A stretch of 64,000 nucleotides of DNA from an uncultured Lachnospiraceae bacterium (GTDB taxonomy: Bacteria; Bacillota; Clostridia; Lachnospirales; Lachnospiraceae): the NCBI GenBank assembly GCA_900318375.1, contig ONKG01000007.1, forward strand, positions 79,829-143,828, read 5' to 3'. Every line of letters starts with the position of its first letter. The first letter of the stretch is position 1. The notes under the pieces are model-generated. The model saw only the letters and a list, made by a program, of their open reading frames with translations. It was not told where the DNA came from and made no database searches. A program made the translations under genes and the position numbers. Of this stretch, positions 8,180-18,800 are shown piece by piece.

Positions 8180-10606
8180 ATGAATTGCTCAAATTGCGGC
8201 CGTCCCATCCCCGAAGGAAATCTTTTCTGCCTAAACTGCGGCGCCGGCGTTTCCGCCGGCTCCCCCGGCCCTGCTCCGGGAGGGTCGGATTATCCCCGTA
8301 TGAGTCCCTCCGGGCCTGCACCTGCACCGGCCCCTGCATATAGTTCCCGTCCCGGCTCTTTCGGAAAGATTTCCGAAGGTGTGAGGATCGTGCGCAGCCT
8401 TGCCGGCTCCGCTCAGTTTCTGGCTGCATCGATCACCTTCACCCTCTCTATTGTGCTGGGGCTGATCGTCTCCAGTACAGCATACAGTTCCACCCTCAAC
8501 CGGCTGCTGTCTTTATTGAATGAAATGGGCTTATCCGGTTCCGAGCTGTCCGAGTTGGAATCCCTGAGGGAATACGCTTATAGAATCGACTCTGCTTCCT
8601 TTGGGATCGGACTCTTGTTCAGTATCCCTGCCATACTTACTGCAGTAGGGCTGTGGATGACTTATATGGAAGGCAGAAAGACAGAAAAAAGGGACTTTTC
8701 GACAACAGGTCTTTCCATCATTCATGTCCTTGCCATTCTGGATTTCGTCGTCACCTGTATTATCTGCGCAATTATCACGCTGTTCGTACTGATCTCTGTC
8801 TTTGGGATTCTGTCTTATATGTCGTCAGATGACAGCGGAGGTGTGATCGCCGGCATATTGATCGGAGTCGCGCTGTTCGCCCTTATCATTGTACTGGTTC
8901 TGCTTTACAAATTTAAAGTATTCCAGATGGTGGGAGCCGCAAAAGAAATGGCCTTGTCCGGAAAACCGGTCCAGAAGGCATCTATGTATGTCGGCATCAT
9001 TCTGATGATCAGTGCAGTTTTCTCTCTGCCCGGCATATTCACAGGCCTTGCGACATCGATTTTTGTATCTCTGCAGTCGCTTTGCAGCATCATTTACACT
9101 GTGTGTTTCGCGCTGCTGATCTTCTCCTGCAGAAGTAAGACCGAAGATGCTCTCCTTAATCCGGGGGCAGATTATTACAGCGGATCCTCCGATCCTGAAA
9201 GGCTTTATAATGATTCACCTCGTTCAGGCGCATCGCCTGACCTGACTCCCTACGCGGAAGCTGCAGGCCGTCCCGCCTCTCCGGTTTCGCCTTACGGCGG
9301 TGCCCCCGGCGCTTCCGGAGGACGTCCCGTCCCCCCGGCTCCGCCCTATGCCGGCCGTTCCGGCGCTCCCGTCGGCCGGCCCGCTTCCCCGGCTTCGCCT
9401 TACGGCGGTGCCCCCGGTGCTCCTGCCGGCCGTCCCGTCTCCCCGGCTTCGCCTTACGGCGGCGCCCCCGGCGCTCCCGCAGGCCGTCCCACCTCCCCGG
9501 CTTCGCCTTACGGCGGTGCCCCCGGCGCTCCCGCCGGCCGTCCCGCCTCCCCGGCTTCGCCTTACGGCGGCGCCCCCGGAACTCCTGCAGGCCGTCCCGC
9601 CTCTCCGGTTTCGCCTTACGGCGGCAGCCCCGGCGCTCCCGCCGGATCGTCCCCGTCCTATCGCCCGGTTGACGTCTCGGGATTCGGTCCCGCCTCCTCT
9701 TCTTCCGGTTCAGGCGCGGATTTCTCTCCTCTTGATTTTGGTCTCTCTGACATGACCTCTTTGAATTCTGATGAAAAACAGCCGTCTTACGGACGTCCGG
9801 CAGAGGACAATTCCTTCGGATTTTCCGGCTTTTCCTCAGACAGCAGCAGTGACTACTCTATGAATTTCACTGCCTCGGGTCCTTCAGACAGGCTCAAGGG
9901 ATCCCTCCTCAATTCCCTGCAGGATGGAGGAAAGGACAGCGCACAGGAAAACAGGGAACCCGCTCCCTCCAGACTGAAAGGTTCTCTTTTACAGTCACAG
10001 GCCGATCGCGCATCGGAATCCGATTATTCCGACAGTTCATCTGCCTCCGCGGATCTCTTCTCCGATCAGGGACAGGCTGCGGATGTGCCCGGCTACCCGG
10101 ACAATAGTTTCCCTCTGCCGGAAGAAGCTGCCCCCGCGGCTGAAGAGCCCGCATACGATACACCTGCCGCAGCTCCTGCCGGACAGCCCGCCGAAGATTA
10201 TTCTCTTCCGGAACAGCTTGAGACCGTTGACAGCTCCTACAATCCAGCCACCGTATACGCAAGTCCTTACGAGACTACCTCCCTGGATGAAGCGACGCTC
10301 CGACAGCCTCATGCATACCTGTTCCGAGTGAAGGACAACACAGAATTTGCCATCAACATACCCTTTCTCCGCATAGGCAGAAGCTCCTCCCTGTCAGATT
10401 ATGTCATCGAGGACAATCCGGCAATCGGCAGGCATCACGCGGACATCGTCTGCCATGGCACTGATTTCAGCATCATAGACAATAATTCCGTCAACCATGT
10501 TTATGTAGACGGCTCCATCATACCTGCCGGGCAGGAGATTCCTCTTCCCGATCAGGCTGAGATCCGCCTCGCGGATGAAACCTTCCTCTTCAAAGTGGAG
10601 AGGTAA
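8180..10606 (+). CDS. Zinc-ribbon, multi-helix membrane protein with proline-rich repeats and C-terminal FHA domain
   Basis: The 808-residue product has four regions. Residues 1-21 form a zinc ribbon (C3, C6, C17, C20). Residues about 65-320 hold five or so membrane helices. Residues about 363-488 form a Pro/Gly/Ala-rich repeat of seven 18-residue units (GRPASPASPYGGAPGAPA type). After a long Ser-rich disordered stretch, residues about 720-808 form an FHA domain (RIGRSSSLSDYVIED, then IGRHHADI and SVNHVYVDG). FHA domains bind phosphothreonine, and a Ser/Thr kinase gene lies about 4.7 kb away. The Ser of the usual S-x-x-H motif is Gly here, which may weaken phosphopeptide binding. AAAGGAG precedes the ATG. 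I recognise the domains but not a named gene. Confidence 0.88.
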   Translation: MNCSNCGRPIPEGNLFCLNCGAGVSAGSPGPAPGGSDYPRMSPSGPAPAPAPAYSSRPGSFGKISEGVRIVRSLAGSAQFLAASITFTLSIVLGLIVSSTAYSSTLNRLLSLLNEMGLSGSELSELESLREYAYRIDSASFGIGLLFSIPAILTAVGLWMTYMEGRKTEKRDFSTTGLSIIHVLAILDFVVTCIICAIITLFVLISVFGILSYMSSDDSGGVIAGILIGVALFALIIVLVLLYKFKVFQMVGAAKEMALSGKPVQKASMYVGIILMISAVFSLPGIFTGLATSIFVSLQSLCSIIYTVCFALLIFSCRSKTEDALLNPGADYYSGSSDPERLYNDSPRSGASPDLTPYAEAAGRPASPVSPYGGAPGASGGRPVPPAPPYAGRSGAPVGRPASPASPYGGAPGAPAGRPVSPASPYGGAPGAPAGRPTSPASPYGGAPGAPAGRPASPASPYGGAPGTPAGRPASPVSPYGGSPGAPAGSSPSYRPVDVSGFGPASSSSGSGADFSPLDFGLSDMTSLNSDEKQPSYGRPAEDNSFGFSGFSSDSSSDYSMNFTASGPSDRLKGSLLNSLQDGGKDSAQENREPAPSRLKGSLLQSQADRASESDYSDSSSASADLFSDQGQAADVPGYPDNSFPLPEEAAPAAEEPAYDTPAAAPAGQPAEDYSLPEQLETVDSSYNPATVYASPYETTSLDEATLRQPHAYLFRVKDNTEFAINIPFLRIGRSSSLSDYVIEDNPAIGRHHADIVCHGTDFSIIDNNSVNHVYVDGSIIPAGQEIPLPDQAEIRLADETFLFKVER
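9266..9643 (+). repeat. 54-bp coding tandem repeat (7 units) in the FHA protein
   Basis: Seven in-frame 54-bp units encode 18-residue proline-rich repeats. The first, second and last units are the most diverged. The array is GC-rich and prone to copy-number change, and is probably an extended flexible linker between the membrane domain and the FHA domain. Confidence 0.9.
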
Positions 10607-10667
10607 TGACCGGATTCAAGTCAATATATTCAATCTAATATTATATCCAATCTAATATTGCAGCAGC

Positions 10668-10714
10668 AAAAGGGAGCGGTCCACATTTTGAAAATGTGCC
10701 GCCCCCTTTTTTGT
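10668..10714. terminator. Bidirectional terminator between the FHA gene and the TPR gene
   Basis: A long hairpin (left arm AAAGGGAGCGGTCCACATTTT, 10669-10688 region; right arm AAAATGTGCCGCCCCCTTTT) is followed by a T-run on the plus strand and starts with an A-run that becomes a T-run on the minus strand. It serves the convergent genes on both sides. Confidence 0.85.
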
Positions 10715-10827
10715 TCTCACAAAAGAGATGTCCCGCCGCAGCTGTCCTTCCTTCCAGTGGTGCACTGGTTATTCTTCATGGAGCTTTACACGTGCTTCAG
10801 TCTCAGACCCCCTTTTCTGCCCCGGCA

Positions 10828-12798
10828 TCAGGGGCTGACATAAAAGTCTTCATGCCACAGCGACCTGCCGTCCCAGGTCATCTCAAACTCTGCCGCGTCG
10901 CATTTAAACAGGAGCACAGCATGTCCATCCACATCGATCCTGTCAACCGTATAGGTTCCTGTATACGTATAATGATAGTCCTGATCCATGGGATCATTCT
11001 GGCTGAATATTGGAAAGATGCAGCTCAGGCGGAAAGTCCCGTCCTCGTACAGATCCATTTCCGTCGGAATCGCGCCGTCCCCCTGGGGCTTGACACCCTC
11101 ATAATGTCCATAGGACAGACCTATGCTTTCCATGGTCAGGTCCTGCGGCTGGTCCTGATGTTGATCCTGCGGCTGCTCCGGAGCTTCCTGCTGAGGCGGT
11201 TCAGCCGCGGATGACTGACCTGTACTGCCCGAGATCGACGTCATAGTTCCCATGCAGTCCACACGTTCCCGGACAAAATACAAATATCCCACGTCAGGAT
11301 CTGTATTGAAATTATCCCGCTCAAAATCCTGCGATATGCGCATTCTGCCCAGGCGGACCATCTTCCCGCTCACAGGCGCATAGCACTGATCCGCGGTCAG
11401 CCTATAGTCATCATGGCTCCGCAGCCTCTGAATTCCAAGTCTCTGAAGCCCCTGTACAAAAGCCTTCTCCGAATTCTCATAGCTTCCGTCAGTCGGGCGG
11501 ACAACGATTTCCCATCCGCTTTCCATATAGAAAAAACCGGACATGTCCATGGCCGCGTCGGCAGAGCCCGGCTCAAAGTAAATACCGAATGAGTCCTCGG
11601 AGAACCAGAATCCCATCCGCGCACCCCCGTCCATAGTTATCGTGCCGTCACGGTAGGAAAAAGCGACCAGAGAGACGTCATCGGCATGGTCCTGCTCCGT
11701 CACATAGCTTTCCACATAGATTCTCGTCTTACCGTCCCCGTCTGTACAGCGGAAAAACTCAAAGCTGCTGCCGCTCACAAACAGGTTGATTTCGTCACGA
11801 ACAGCCGCCTGGGTACTGTCCGCAAGAACATATCCGTTTTCTGTGAGCTCATAGACTTCCAGATGAGCTCCGGTCCATTCTGTCACATAATCCGGGTTGA
11901 CGCTGGATCTTCCTGTGACAGGATCTCTGCGTATGGTCAGAAGTTCCGGTGTACCGTCGCCGTCGTAATCATAGAGATCTGCCGCCAGAAGGCCTCTGTC
12001 CTTTAAAAACGCCTCTCCTGTAATATCCGGATATATGGATCTCCCGGTATCCACAATCGGGACTTCCACAGTCTCCTCCCCGAAAGGCAGGAGGCCGTAC
12101 TCGTCCGCAAGCTCGCGGATCTTTTTCTCAGCCTGTTCAGCAGGGTCTTCTGAAGGCACAGAGCCGGCTCCGCCTCTGCCGATCCGTTCGCGCAGTTCCC
12201 GGTCTTTGGGCTGATATTCCGGATGTCCCACGACCTCCAGCCATTGTATCAGCTCTTCCCCGTCCACGCCGTCCGCTTCAAGTGCCAATAGTCCGCTCTC
12301 CAGGGCATGATCCCTGCGGCCGACAACATCGATCACATAGACTGCGTCATAGACCTCTTCTGTGACCGGATGACTTGCTGAAGGAAGGTCTGCGGTCCCC
12401 TGGGATGTCTGCCCGACCAGGGTCCGGATCTCTTCCTCTGTCGCACCGTCAGGCGGCAGGACACCTGCGACCGTGATCACCGCCTGATCATAGTTCTCAA
12501 CTGCTGATTTCCATTCGCTCTTGCCGGTATAAGCATCGCCCAGGCCGGTGTAGGCAGCTGTATTTTTATCGTCGATCTCCACGACTTTTGAAAATGCAGT
12601 GACCGCCTTATCGTATTCCATTTCAGACAGATATCTTTTACCCAGACGCAGCTCTCTTTCAACAACAACCTGTCTGGTCTTTCCGAGGACGGAGGGGAGA
12701 ATGGCCCGGCGGATGATCAAAAGCACGGCAAGGATCACCACCAGCACGGCCAGAACGATCACCAGAATGACAAGGCCGTCCTTTTTCTTTCTGCGCAT
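10828..12798 (-). CDS. TPR-containing membrane-anchored protein
   Basis: The 656-residue product starts with a basic patch (MRRKKKDG) and one membrane helix at about residues 8-29, so the rest is probably outside the cell. Residues about 45-120 hold at least two TPR-like units (ELRLGKRYLSEMEYDKAVTAFSK, here split: RLGKRYLSEMEYDKAV and YTGLGDAYTGKSEWKSAVEN). The remaining 500 residues include aspartate-rich stretches such as DYDGDGTPELL, which look like FG-GAP/calcium-binding loops, and DLYEDGTFRLSC with a beta-rich C-terminal domain. It lies 133 nt downstream of the Ser/Thr kinase gene on the same strand and is probably co-transcribed. It may be a sensor or substrate of that kinase (inference). 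No named family recognised beyond TPR. Confidence 0.78.
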   Translation of the reverse strand: MRRKKKDGLVILVIVLAVLVVILAVLLIIRRAILPSVLGKTRQVVVERELRLGKRYLSEMEYDKAVTAFSKVVEIDDKNTAAYTGLGDAYTGKSEWKSAVENYDQAVITVAGVLPPDGATEEEIRTLVGQTSQGTADLPSASHPVTEEVYDAVYVIDVVGRRDHALESGLLALEADGVDGEELIQWLEVVGHPEYQPKDRELRERIGRGGAGSVPSEDPAEQAEKKIRELADEYGLLPFGEETVEVPIVDTGRSIYPDITGEAFLKDRGLLAADLYDYDGDGTPELLTIRRDPVTGRSSVNPDYVTEWTGAHLEVYELTENGYVLADSTQAAVRDEINLFVSGSSFEFFRCTDGDGKTRIYVESYVTEQDHADDVSLVAFSYRDGTITMDGGARMGFWFSEDSFGIYFEPGSADAAMDMSGFFYMESGWEIVVRPTDGSYENSEKAFVQGLQRLGIQRLRSHDDYRLTADQCYAPVSGKMVRLGRMRISQDFERDNFNTDPDVGYLYFVRERVDCMGTMTSISGSTGQSSAAEPPQQEAPEQPQDQHQDQPQDLTMESIGLSYGHYEGVKPQGDGAIPTEMDLYEDGTFRLSCIFPIFSQNDPMDQDYHYTYTGTYTVDRIDVDGHAVLLFKCDAAEFEMTWDGRSLWHEDFYVSP

Positions 12799-12931
12799 CT
12801 TCTTATCCCCCTTCCTGCGTCAGCTCTTGTCCTTTTGAATAGAAAATGAATAGAAAACAGCGGGAAAAGCAGCCATAGGTGCCGGCTTGCCGGGTATTTG
12901 CGGATCCCGAAGGGCCTGCCCGGACTTGTCC

Positions 12932-15292
12932 TCAGAGCCAGCCCTTCTCTCCGAGCTGTCTGTAAATATCATCCAGAATTCCCATCTCCGGGTCCTGGCT
13001 GACATCTCCTCCCTGTCCGCTGAAGAGCTCCTGCGCCTTTGTGCAGTATTGGGCAAACCTGCTGTAGTCCCTGTCATCCGGATCAAGCCGCTCCTGGTAT
13101 GCCTGCTCCAGGAACGCCCTGCGCTTAAAGGTCCTGTAGTCATCCGGCCACAGCTGTTCCATCTGGTCGAGGTACTCTCCCGCCTTGTCCAGATTATCGA
13201 TCTTCTGGTACATGGTGACAATATTGTTGTATGTCAGCGCGGACCCCCATCCGCTGCGGATGATCTGATCAAAAACATCAATACTGTTCTGTGCGTAAGT
13301 GCTTATTTCCGTCAGGTCATACAGATAAATATAGACCTGGGCCAGCCTTTCCAGGACAGGTGCCTTTTTATCCTCCGGCAGACGCATGCGGGCGTCCTCC
13401 AGCATCTGCGCCGCCATGAGCATGTTATCGGCTGTGATCCCCTTGCCCTCATAGGCCTTCTCTTCCAACAGACAGGCGCGGAGTCTGTCAGTGTCGTCCT
13501 CTGCCTGCTCAATACAGAAATCAAAGTTGGATATAGCCTCTTCGTATCTGCCCTCCCGGGAGCAGATCTCACCCTGTACAAGGGCGATCTGGCTCTCCCG
13601 GAGACCGTATCGGTCCGCTTCGTCCAGAATCTTTTCCGCACCCTCGATATCGCCCGACTGGGCAAGCGCGATCGCATAGTCACGGAAAAAGTCCGGGTTG
13701 GTCTCCGTATTGTCCACGGCCTTTTCATAAGCCTGAACGGCTTCTTCCAGATCTCCCTTTTCATAAAAGGCATTGCCCAGAAGATAGCAGACTTCACCGT
13801 AGGACTTTGGATCGGAGGGCTTTCCGTCCGGCTCGACCAAATCGCTGCGGATCAGCTGTATACAGGCGTCATATTCCTTTGACAGGTACAGAAAACGAGC
13901 CATCTGCACCAGAGGCTCCAGTCTGTCCGGATAAAGATCCCCGCAGTTTTCATACAGGTTCAGGGCCTCTTCATATTTCCCGTCAAAAGCCTGATTACTA
14001 CCCCCCGCTGTCCCTGCTTCCTGCGCAAGGGTCTCAAGCCTGGTCAGGTTTCCCTGATATTCTTTCTCCTTTGCGTTCCTGCGGATCCGGAAGACACCTG
14101 CAGTGATCACGAACACCGCCAGCACCGCCGCTGCCGCACAAAGGAGCAGAACTCTGCGGCGGATCACCTTCTGCCGATAGCTTCGTTCTTTTTTCCGGTA
14201 ATTGCGGAGTTCCTCCAGCATTTCCTCCGCTGACCGATACCGCTGTTGGGGATCCGGCCGCATTGCCCGCCAGATCACCGAGATCAGACCGTCGCTGACC
14301 TGCATCTGTTCCAGTATTTCCTGCATCGGGTCCCAATCCCGGCCGGGCAAATAGCCCGTCAGAAGTGTGAACAGAACAGCGCCCACGCTGAACAGGTCGG
14401 CTCGTTCGTCAAAGGATCCTGACGGCACCCTGCTGCCGGTGTTGATCGCTCTCTGAATCGCAAATACCTGCTCAGGTGCCGCATATCCCTGCGTATATCC
14501 TTTTACAAAAAGCCGGTTATCTGTCAGATAGCCCGAGATATTAAAATCGATCAGGCAGATATTGCCTTCCGGCGTCAGCATTATGTTGGAGGGTTTGATG
14601 TCCCCGTGAAGGACCGGCGGCATCTGTCCGTGCAGATAGATCAGTGCCTCCAGAAGCTGTCCGCCATATTTGACCGTCTCCTCCTGCGAAAAACGACGTC
14701 CTTTTTTCATGACTGCCGAAAGAGACTGCCCCTCAATATAGTCCATGACGGTGAACACTTCCCCGTTGACGTCTATAAAATCGATCACTCCGGGCAGGTA
14801 GGAATGACGCAGCCGCTTGAGGATGTCGGTCTCCCGCCTGTTTTCATTAATATTGGACCTGGTGATCTTCATCTTTTTGAGGACGACCGGCTTCTGCAGG
14901 CGCTTGTGCCATGCCTTGTAAACGATTCCGCCGCTGCCGGACCCGATCTCGCCGTCGATGACATAAGTATTGCCGATCTCACTCATGGGCTGCCAGCCGC
15001 CGGATCCTCCCCCGGCAGCAGGACCGGGCATACCCTGTCTGCCCGGAACCGCCTGTCTTCCGCAGGGGTTCTGGCCATTTGCGCCGCCATAGGCTCCGTT
15101 CTGTCCCTGCCGGCCCGGCGCCGCCTGTCTTCCGCAGGAGTTCTGCCCGTTCGCGCCTCCATAGGCTCCGTTCTGCCCCTGCCGGCCCGGTGCCGCCTGT
15201 CTTCCATATGGGTTCTGCCCGTTTGCGCCGGACTGTCTGTATTTTCTTCCCTGCGCATCCGCGCCGGGCTTTCCATCATAATGACCCTGCAT
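12932..15292 (-). CDS. Ser/Thr protein kinase with single membrane helix and extracytoplasmic TPR domain
   Basis: The 786-residue product has an N-terminal Gly/Asn/Gln-rich repeat tail (residues 22-93), a kinase domain at about 108-370, a membrane helix at about 380-402 and a C-terminal TPR array (for example CYLLGNAFYEKGDLEEAVQA and DPDFF/ DYAIALAQSGDIEGAE regions). Kinase motifs seen: glycine loop GSGSGG at 117-122, VAIK-type Lys at 139, helix-C Glu near 154, catalytic loop HGDIKPSN (D231, K233, N236), metal loop DFN at 249-251 where DFG is usual, and APE at 272-274. Catalytic residues are present, so it is probably active. It differs from PASTA kinases in having TPRs outside. GAGGGAGACAGG precedes the ATG. 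Confidence 0.9.
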   Translation of the reverse strand: MQGHYDGKPGADAQGRKYRQSGANGQNPYGRQAAPGRQGQNGAYGGANGQNSCGRQAAPGRQGQNGAYGGANGQNPCGRQAVPGRQGMPGPAAGGGSGGWQPMSEIGNTYVIDGEIGSGSGGIVYKAWHKRLQKPVVLKKMKITRSNINENRRETDILKRLRHSYLPGVIDFIDVNGEVFTVMDYIEGQSLSAVMKKGRRFSQEETVKYGGQLLEALIYLHGQMPPVLHGDIKPSNIMLTPEGNICLIDFNISGYLTDNRLFVKGYTQGYAAPEQVFAIQRAINTGSRVPSGSFDERADLFSVGAVLFTLLTGYLPGRDWDPMQEILEQMQVSDGLISVIWRAMRPDPQQRYRSAEEMLEELRNYRKKERSYRQKVIRRRVLLLCAAAAVLAVFVITAGVFRIRRNAKEKEYQGNLTRLETLAQEAGTAGGSNQAFDGKYEEALNLYENCGDLYPDRLEPLVQMARFLYLSKEYDACIQLIRSDLVEPDGKPSDPKSYGEVCYLLGNAFYEKGDLEEAVQAYEKAVDNTETNPDFFRDYAIALAQSGDIEGAEKILDEADRYGLRESQIALVQGEICSREGRYEEAISNFDFCIEQAEDDTDRLRACLLEEKAYEGKGITADNMLMAAQMLEDARMRLPEDKKAPVLERLAQVYIYLYDLTEISTYAQNSIDVFDQIIRSGWGSALTYNNIVTMYQKIDNLDKAGEYLDQMEQLWPDDYRTFKRRAFLEQAYQERLDPDDRDYSRFAQYCTKAQELFSGQGGDVSQDPEMGILDDIYRQLGEKGWL
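15014..15229 (-). repeat. 72-bp coding repeat (3 units) in the kinase N-terminal tail
   Basis: Two near-identical 24-residue units (GANGQN..GRQAAPGRQGQN form) and a third degenerate one precede the kinase domain. They are disordered, rich in Gly, Gln, Asn and Arg, and follow the reading frame. Confidence 0.85.
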
Positions 15293-15484
15293 CCTGTCTC
15301 CCTCGCCGCGGCCGCGGTTTTTGCCTGCATACGCGTCACTTTATTCCTACAACATTTTCATTATGGACTGAACACAGAATGATTTCAAGCACGTTTGGAC
15401 TGGTGTGCCGGACAGCAGCAGGCTTGCGGGCATCAGACTTGCCGGCTTCAGACTTGTCAAAAAACAAAACAGCAATGTTTATAA

Positions 15485-15650
15485 TATGATGTTGAGGTCA
15501 AAAGGTGGTTAAGGGAACACCGTCTCGTCAAGTTGCACAAACGCCTTGGGCACGCTCTCGCTCTACCCTCGCTGGCAGCGCCCTTCGGCTGTTTGTGCAA
15601 CTTGACGAGACTCAGAGCCAATGGATACCTTTTGACCTTTACATCATAAT
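15485..15650. repeat. Nested inverted-repeat element, about 165 bp
   Basis: A perfect 21-bp inverted repeat (15522-15542 and 15591-15611, starting GTCTCGTCAAGTTGC) encloses a 48-nt GC-rich core. An outer imperfect pair with ATGATGT and AGGTCAAAAGGT shared in inverted order lies at 15488-15505 and 15627-15647. No coding potential and no transposase. It sits in the divergent gap between the kinase gene and the LRR gene. It could be a small non-autonomous mobile element, a structured RNA or a regulatory cruciform. Confidence 0.8.
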
Positions 15651-15852
15651 ATATGTTATAATCTTATGGGAAATGCCGTTTTCAGAGCAGCCCGAATACA
15701 GTGCATAGTTCAATGCCTCAAGATCGTCATAACTGCGGCCGCGGGCGGGTGCCCGGTCATGACTGCTGTATGATTGGAACAATAACTGCGGTCATCCGCA
15801 GCAGACTGATTTCTATCTACTTTTATATTTTAAACGGAAGGAAATAACGGAT

Positions 15853-18800
15853 ATGAAAAAATGCAGCAAATGCGGGAGTGTCCTGGTGGAAGGCGCAAAA
15901 TTCTGCAGAATATGCGGTGAACCCGTGCCACAGGACACATTTGAGGAGGTCACACTGACAGAGACCGGCATCGCCGCTGATCTTCCCCAACCGGCCGGCA
16001 CTGCTGCGGGCCTTCCCGCGCAGACAGGCACAGCACAGGACACTTCTGAAAACACAGGAAGGGCACATCGGCCGCATAAGAATGACGCCCCTGCGCAGAC
16101 GGTATCGAATCAGGACGTCACGGCCCGGAACACCAATATAGAGAAGAGCCAGGACCAGGATTCCAAAGTGCCGGATACCGCTCCCCGTCCCGCAAAGCAC
16201 CGCCAGGGTTATCAGGATCCTGCCTACGCTGCCATATTGGAGGAAATCGAGAAGAAACAGAAAGCGCAAAAGGAAGCGGCTGCAAAATCCGATGGAGAAA
16301 TCCCCGGGAGCAGTGTTTCTTCCGCTGACACAGAATCCGAAGGATCTCATGACAATACCCCCGGAGCGTCTTCGGTGACGGAAATACTTCCCGGTGTCTC
16401 TGCAGGCGGAAAGACCGGGTCTTCAGTTTCCCGTCGGAAAAAGCTTCCTCTTATTCCGGCGGCGATCGTTGCCGCAATCGTTGTCCTCTTTTTGATCCTC
16501 GTGACAAGATTTATGGGCAGCGGCAGCGGTATGACCAGAGAGAAGGCCAAGGATGTAGCCTGGTCCGATTCCGCGCTGGAAATGAGAATGCGCGATATCA
16601 TGGACAATGACAAAAAGGATTTTTTGCCTGTGGACGCGTGGGATCTGGAGGAACTGGATCTGTCAACCGAGTATTACTCCGATACTCTTTATTTTTTCTA
16701 TTCTTATCCTGAGATTACGGATATCTCTGCTGTAAAAGCCTTCGGCAGCCTGAAAAAGCTGAATCTATATGGAAACAAGATCAGTGACATCACTGCTCTG
16801 GAGAATCTCAGCAGCCTGAAAGAGCTGAGCCTGACACAGAATTATGTCGTTGACCTCTCTCCTCTCACAAAGCTGAAAAAACTGGAGACTCTCTCTTTGT
16901 CCACCACAAGGGACGGGACCGCACCTGACCTTGCACCGCTTCAGAAGATTTCTTCTCTGAAAGATCTTTCACTCAATGACATCGATCCGGATATTGATTT
17001 TCTGAAATCTCTCCGCGGCCTGGAATCTCTCACTATTTCCAGTTCGACAGTCACAGATCTAAGTTCTCTTACAGAGCTCAGCCAGCTGAAGACTCTCAAT
17101 CTGTATACAGACGCCGTCAGCGATTACTCTTTCCTGTCAAAAATGACACAGCTTCAGCATCTGAGGCTGTGGGGTAATCAGGTTCAGGATCTCTCCTTTC
17201 TGCACAGCCTGACAAAGCTGGAAAGTCTTGACCTCTATGGAACTGCAGTCAGCGATATCAGTCCTGTTGCAGACCTGACCAAGCTGAAAGAACTGAATCT
17301 GAGCGACACCTGCGTGAGTGATTTTTCGCCACTGCGCGATCTGACGTCCTTGGAAAAACTGAATCTAAATTCACAGGGTATAACCGACATCTCTTTTCTC
17401 AGTGATATGACATCAATGCAGGAACTGAATCTTTCAGACAATCCGATCAGTGATCTGACACCGATAATCGGTATGCGCATGCTGCGGAAGCTTGATCTTT
17501 ATGATTGTTTAATTGAAGATATTTCTCCGCTTTCAGAAATGAGCCTCCTGACGGAGCTTGATTTATCCGATAACCTCCTGACGGATCTCTCCGCGCTTAA
17601 GGAACTGACAAGTCTGGAAAAACTGGAAATCTCGAGAAATAAGCCTTCCGGTCTGAATGCGCTTTCTTCTCTGAATAATCTTAAAGCACTGGATGTAAGC
17701 AGCTGCGAACTGGATAAAATCGATCCGATTTTCAATCTGACCGGTCTCGAATCTCTGAGTCTGAGTGACAATTATATCCGGAAAATCGATGGCATTGAGA
17801 AACTCTCATCCCTGCGCTCTCTGTCACTCTCTTCTAATTCAGAGCTGACTGACATCCAGAGTCTGGAAGACCTTTCCTCTCTCAGAGAACTGGATCTGGG
17901 CTGGTGCGGAGATATCTCTCTGCTGCCTCTCTCCGACCTGACCGGCCTTCGTTCCCTCATACTCAACAGCTATGATGGCGATAGCATCAGGCCGCTTTCG
18001 TACCTCAACAATCTCCGTCTATTGGAATTATCCTATAGTGATGGACCCACAGATTATTCTCCTTTATCAAGACTCAGCAGTCTTGTATCACTTGAAATCG
18101 GCAGTACCAAACCTTCTGACTTCTCTTTCCTGTCAGACAAGCCCTGGCTTACACACCTGGATATTGGCAGTACAGGTTTTTCAGACTTTACCGAACTGGA
18201 AGATCTTCCCTGCCTGAAGGAACTATATGCAAATGAGTTGAATATTGATGATCTGACTCCCTTCTCCGGACTTTCAAACCTGGAATACCTTTATTTGAGA
18301 GACAACTCTGTCAGTGATTTATCGCCGCTGGAGGATCTGGCTCTTCTGGAAACCCTCAATCTGTCTGAAAACAAGGTGTCTGATCTGACCCCTCTGCGGG
18401 GGATGAAAAATCTTTACTCTCTCGATCTCGAAGACAACAAAATCACAGATCTGTCGCCATTGGAAGAGCTGCCGGAGCTGTCATCATTGTACCTGAATAA
18501 TAATCAGGTACATGATCTGTCTCCTCTTGCCGAATCAAGGAATCTCTATTCTCTCAGTATAGAGTCAAATCCCATTAGCGATCTGTCTCCTCTTAAGGAA
18601 TGCTGTAATCTGCGTTCTCTGAATCTGACCAACACTGGAGTAACTGATTTCTCAATTTTTGAGGACCTGCCCGGGATAAGTAATCTGACACTTAATAACC
18701 TGGGACTGTCAGACATTTCTTTCCTTGGTTCTCTCAGAAAGCTGAACAGCTTATATCTCAGCTATAACTGGATTGAAAACATCGATATTCTGAAGGATAA

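Noticed and set aside
15485-15650. An insertion sequence
   Set aside because: There is no transposase or remnant, only inverted repeats, so I list it as an element of unknown type.
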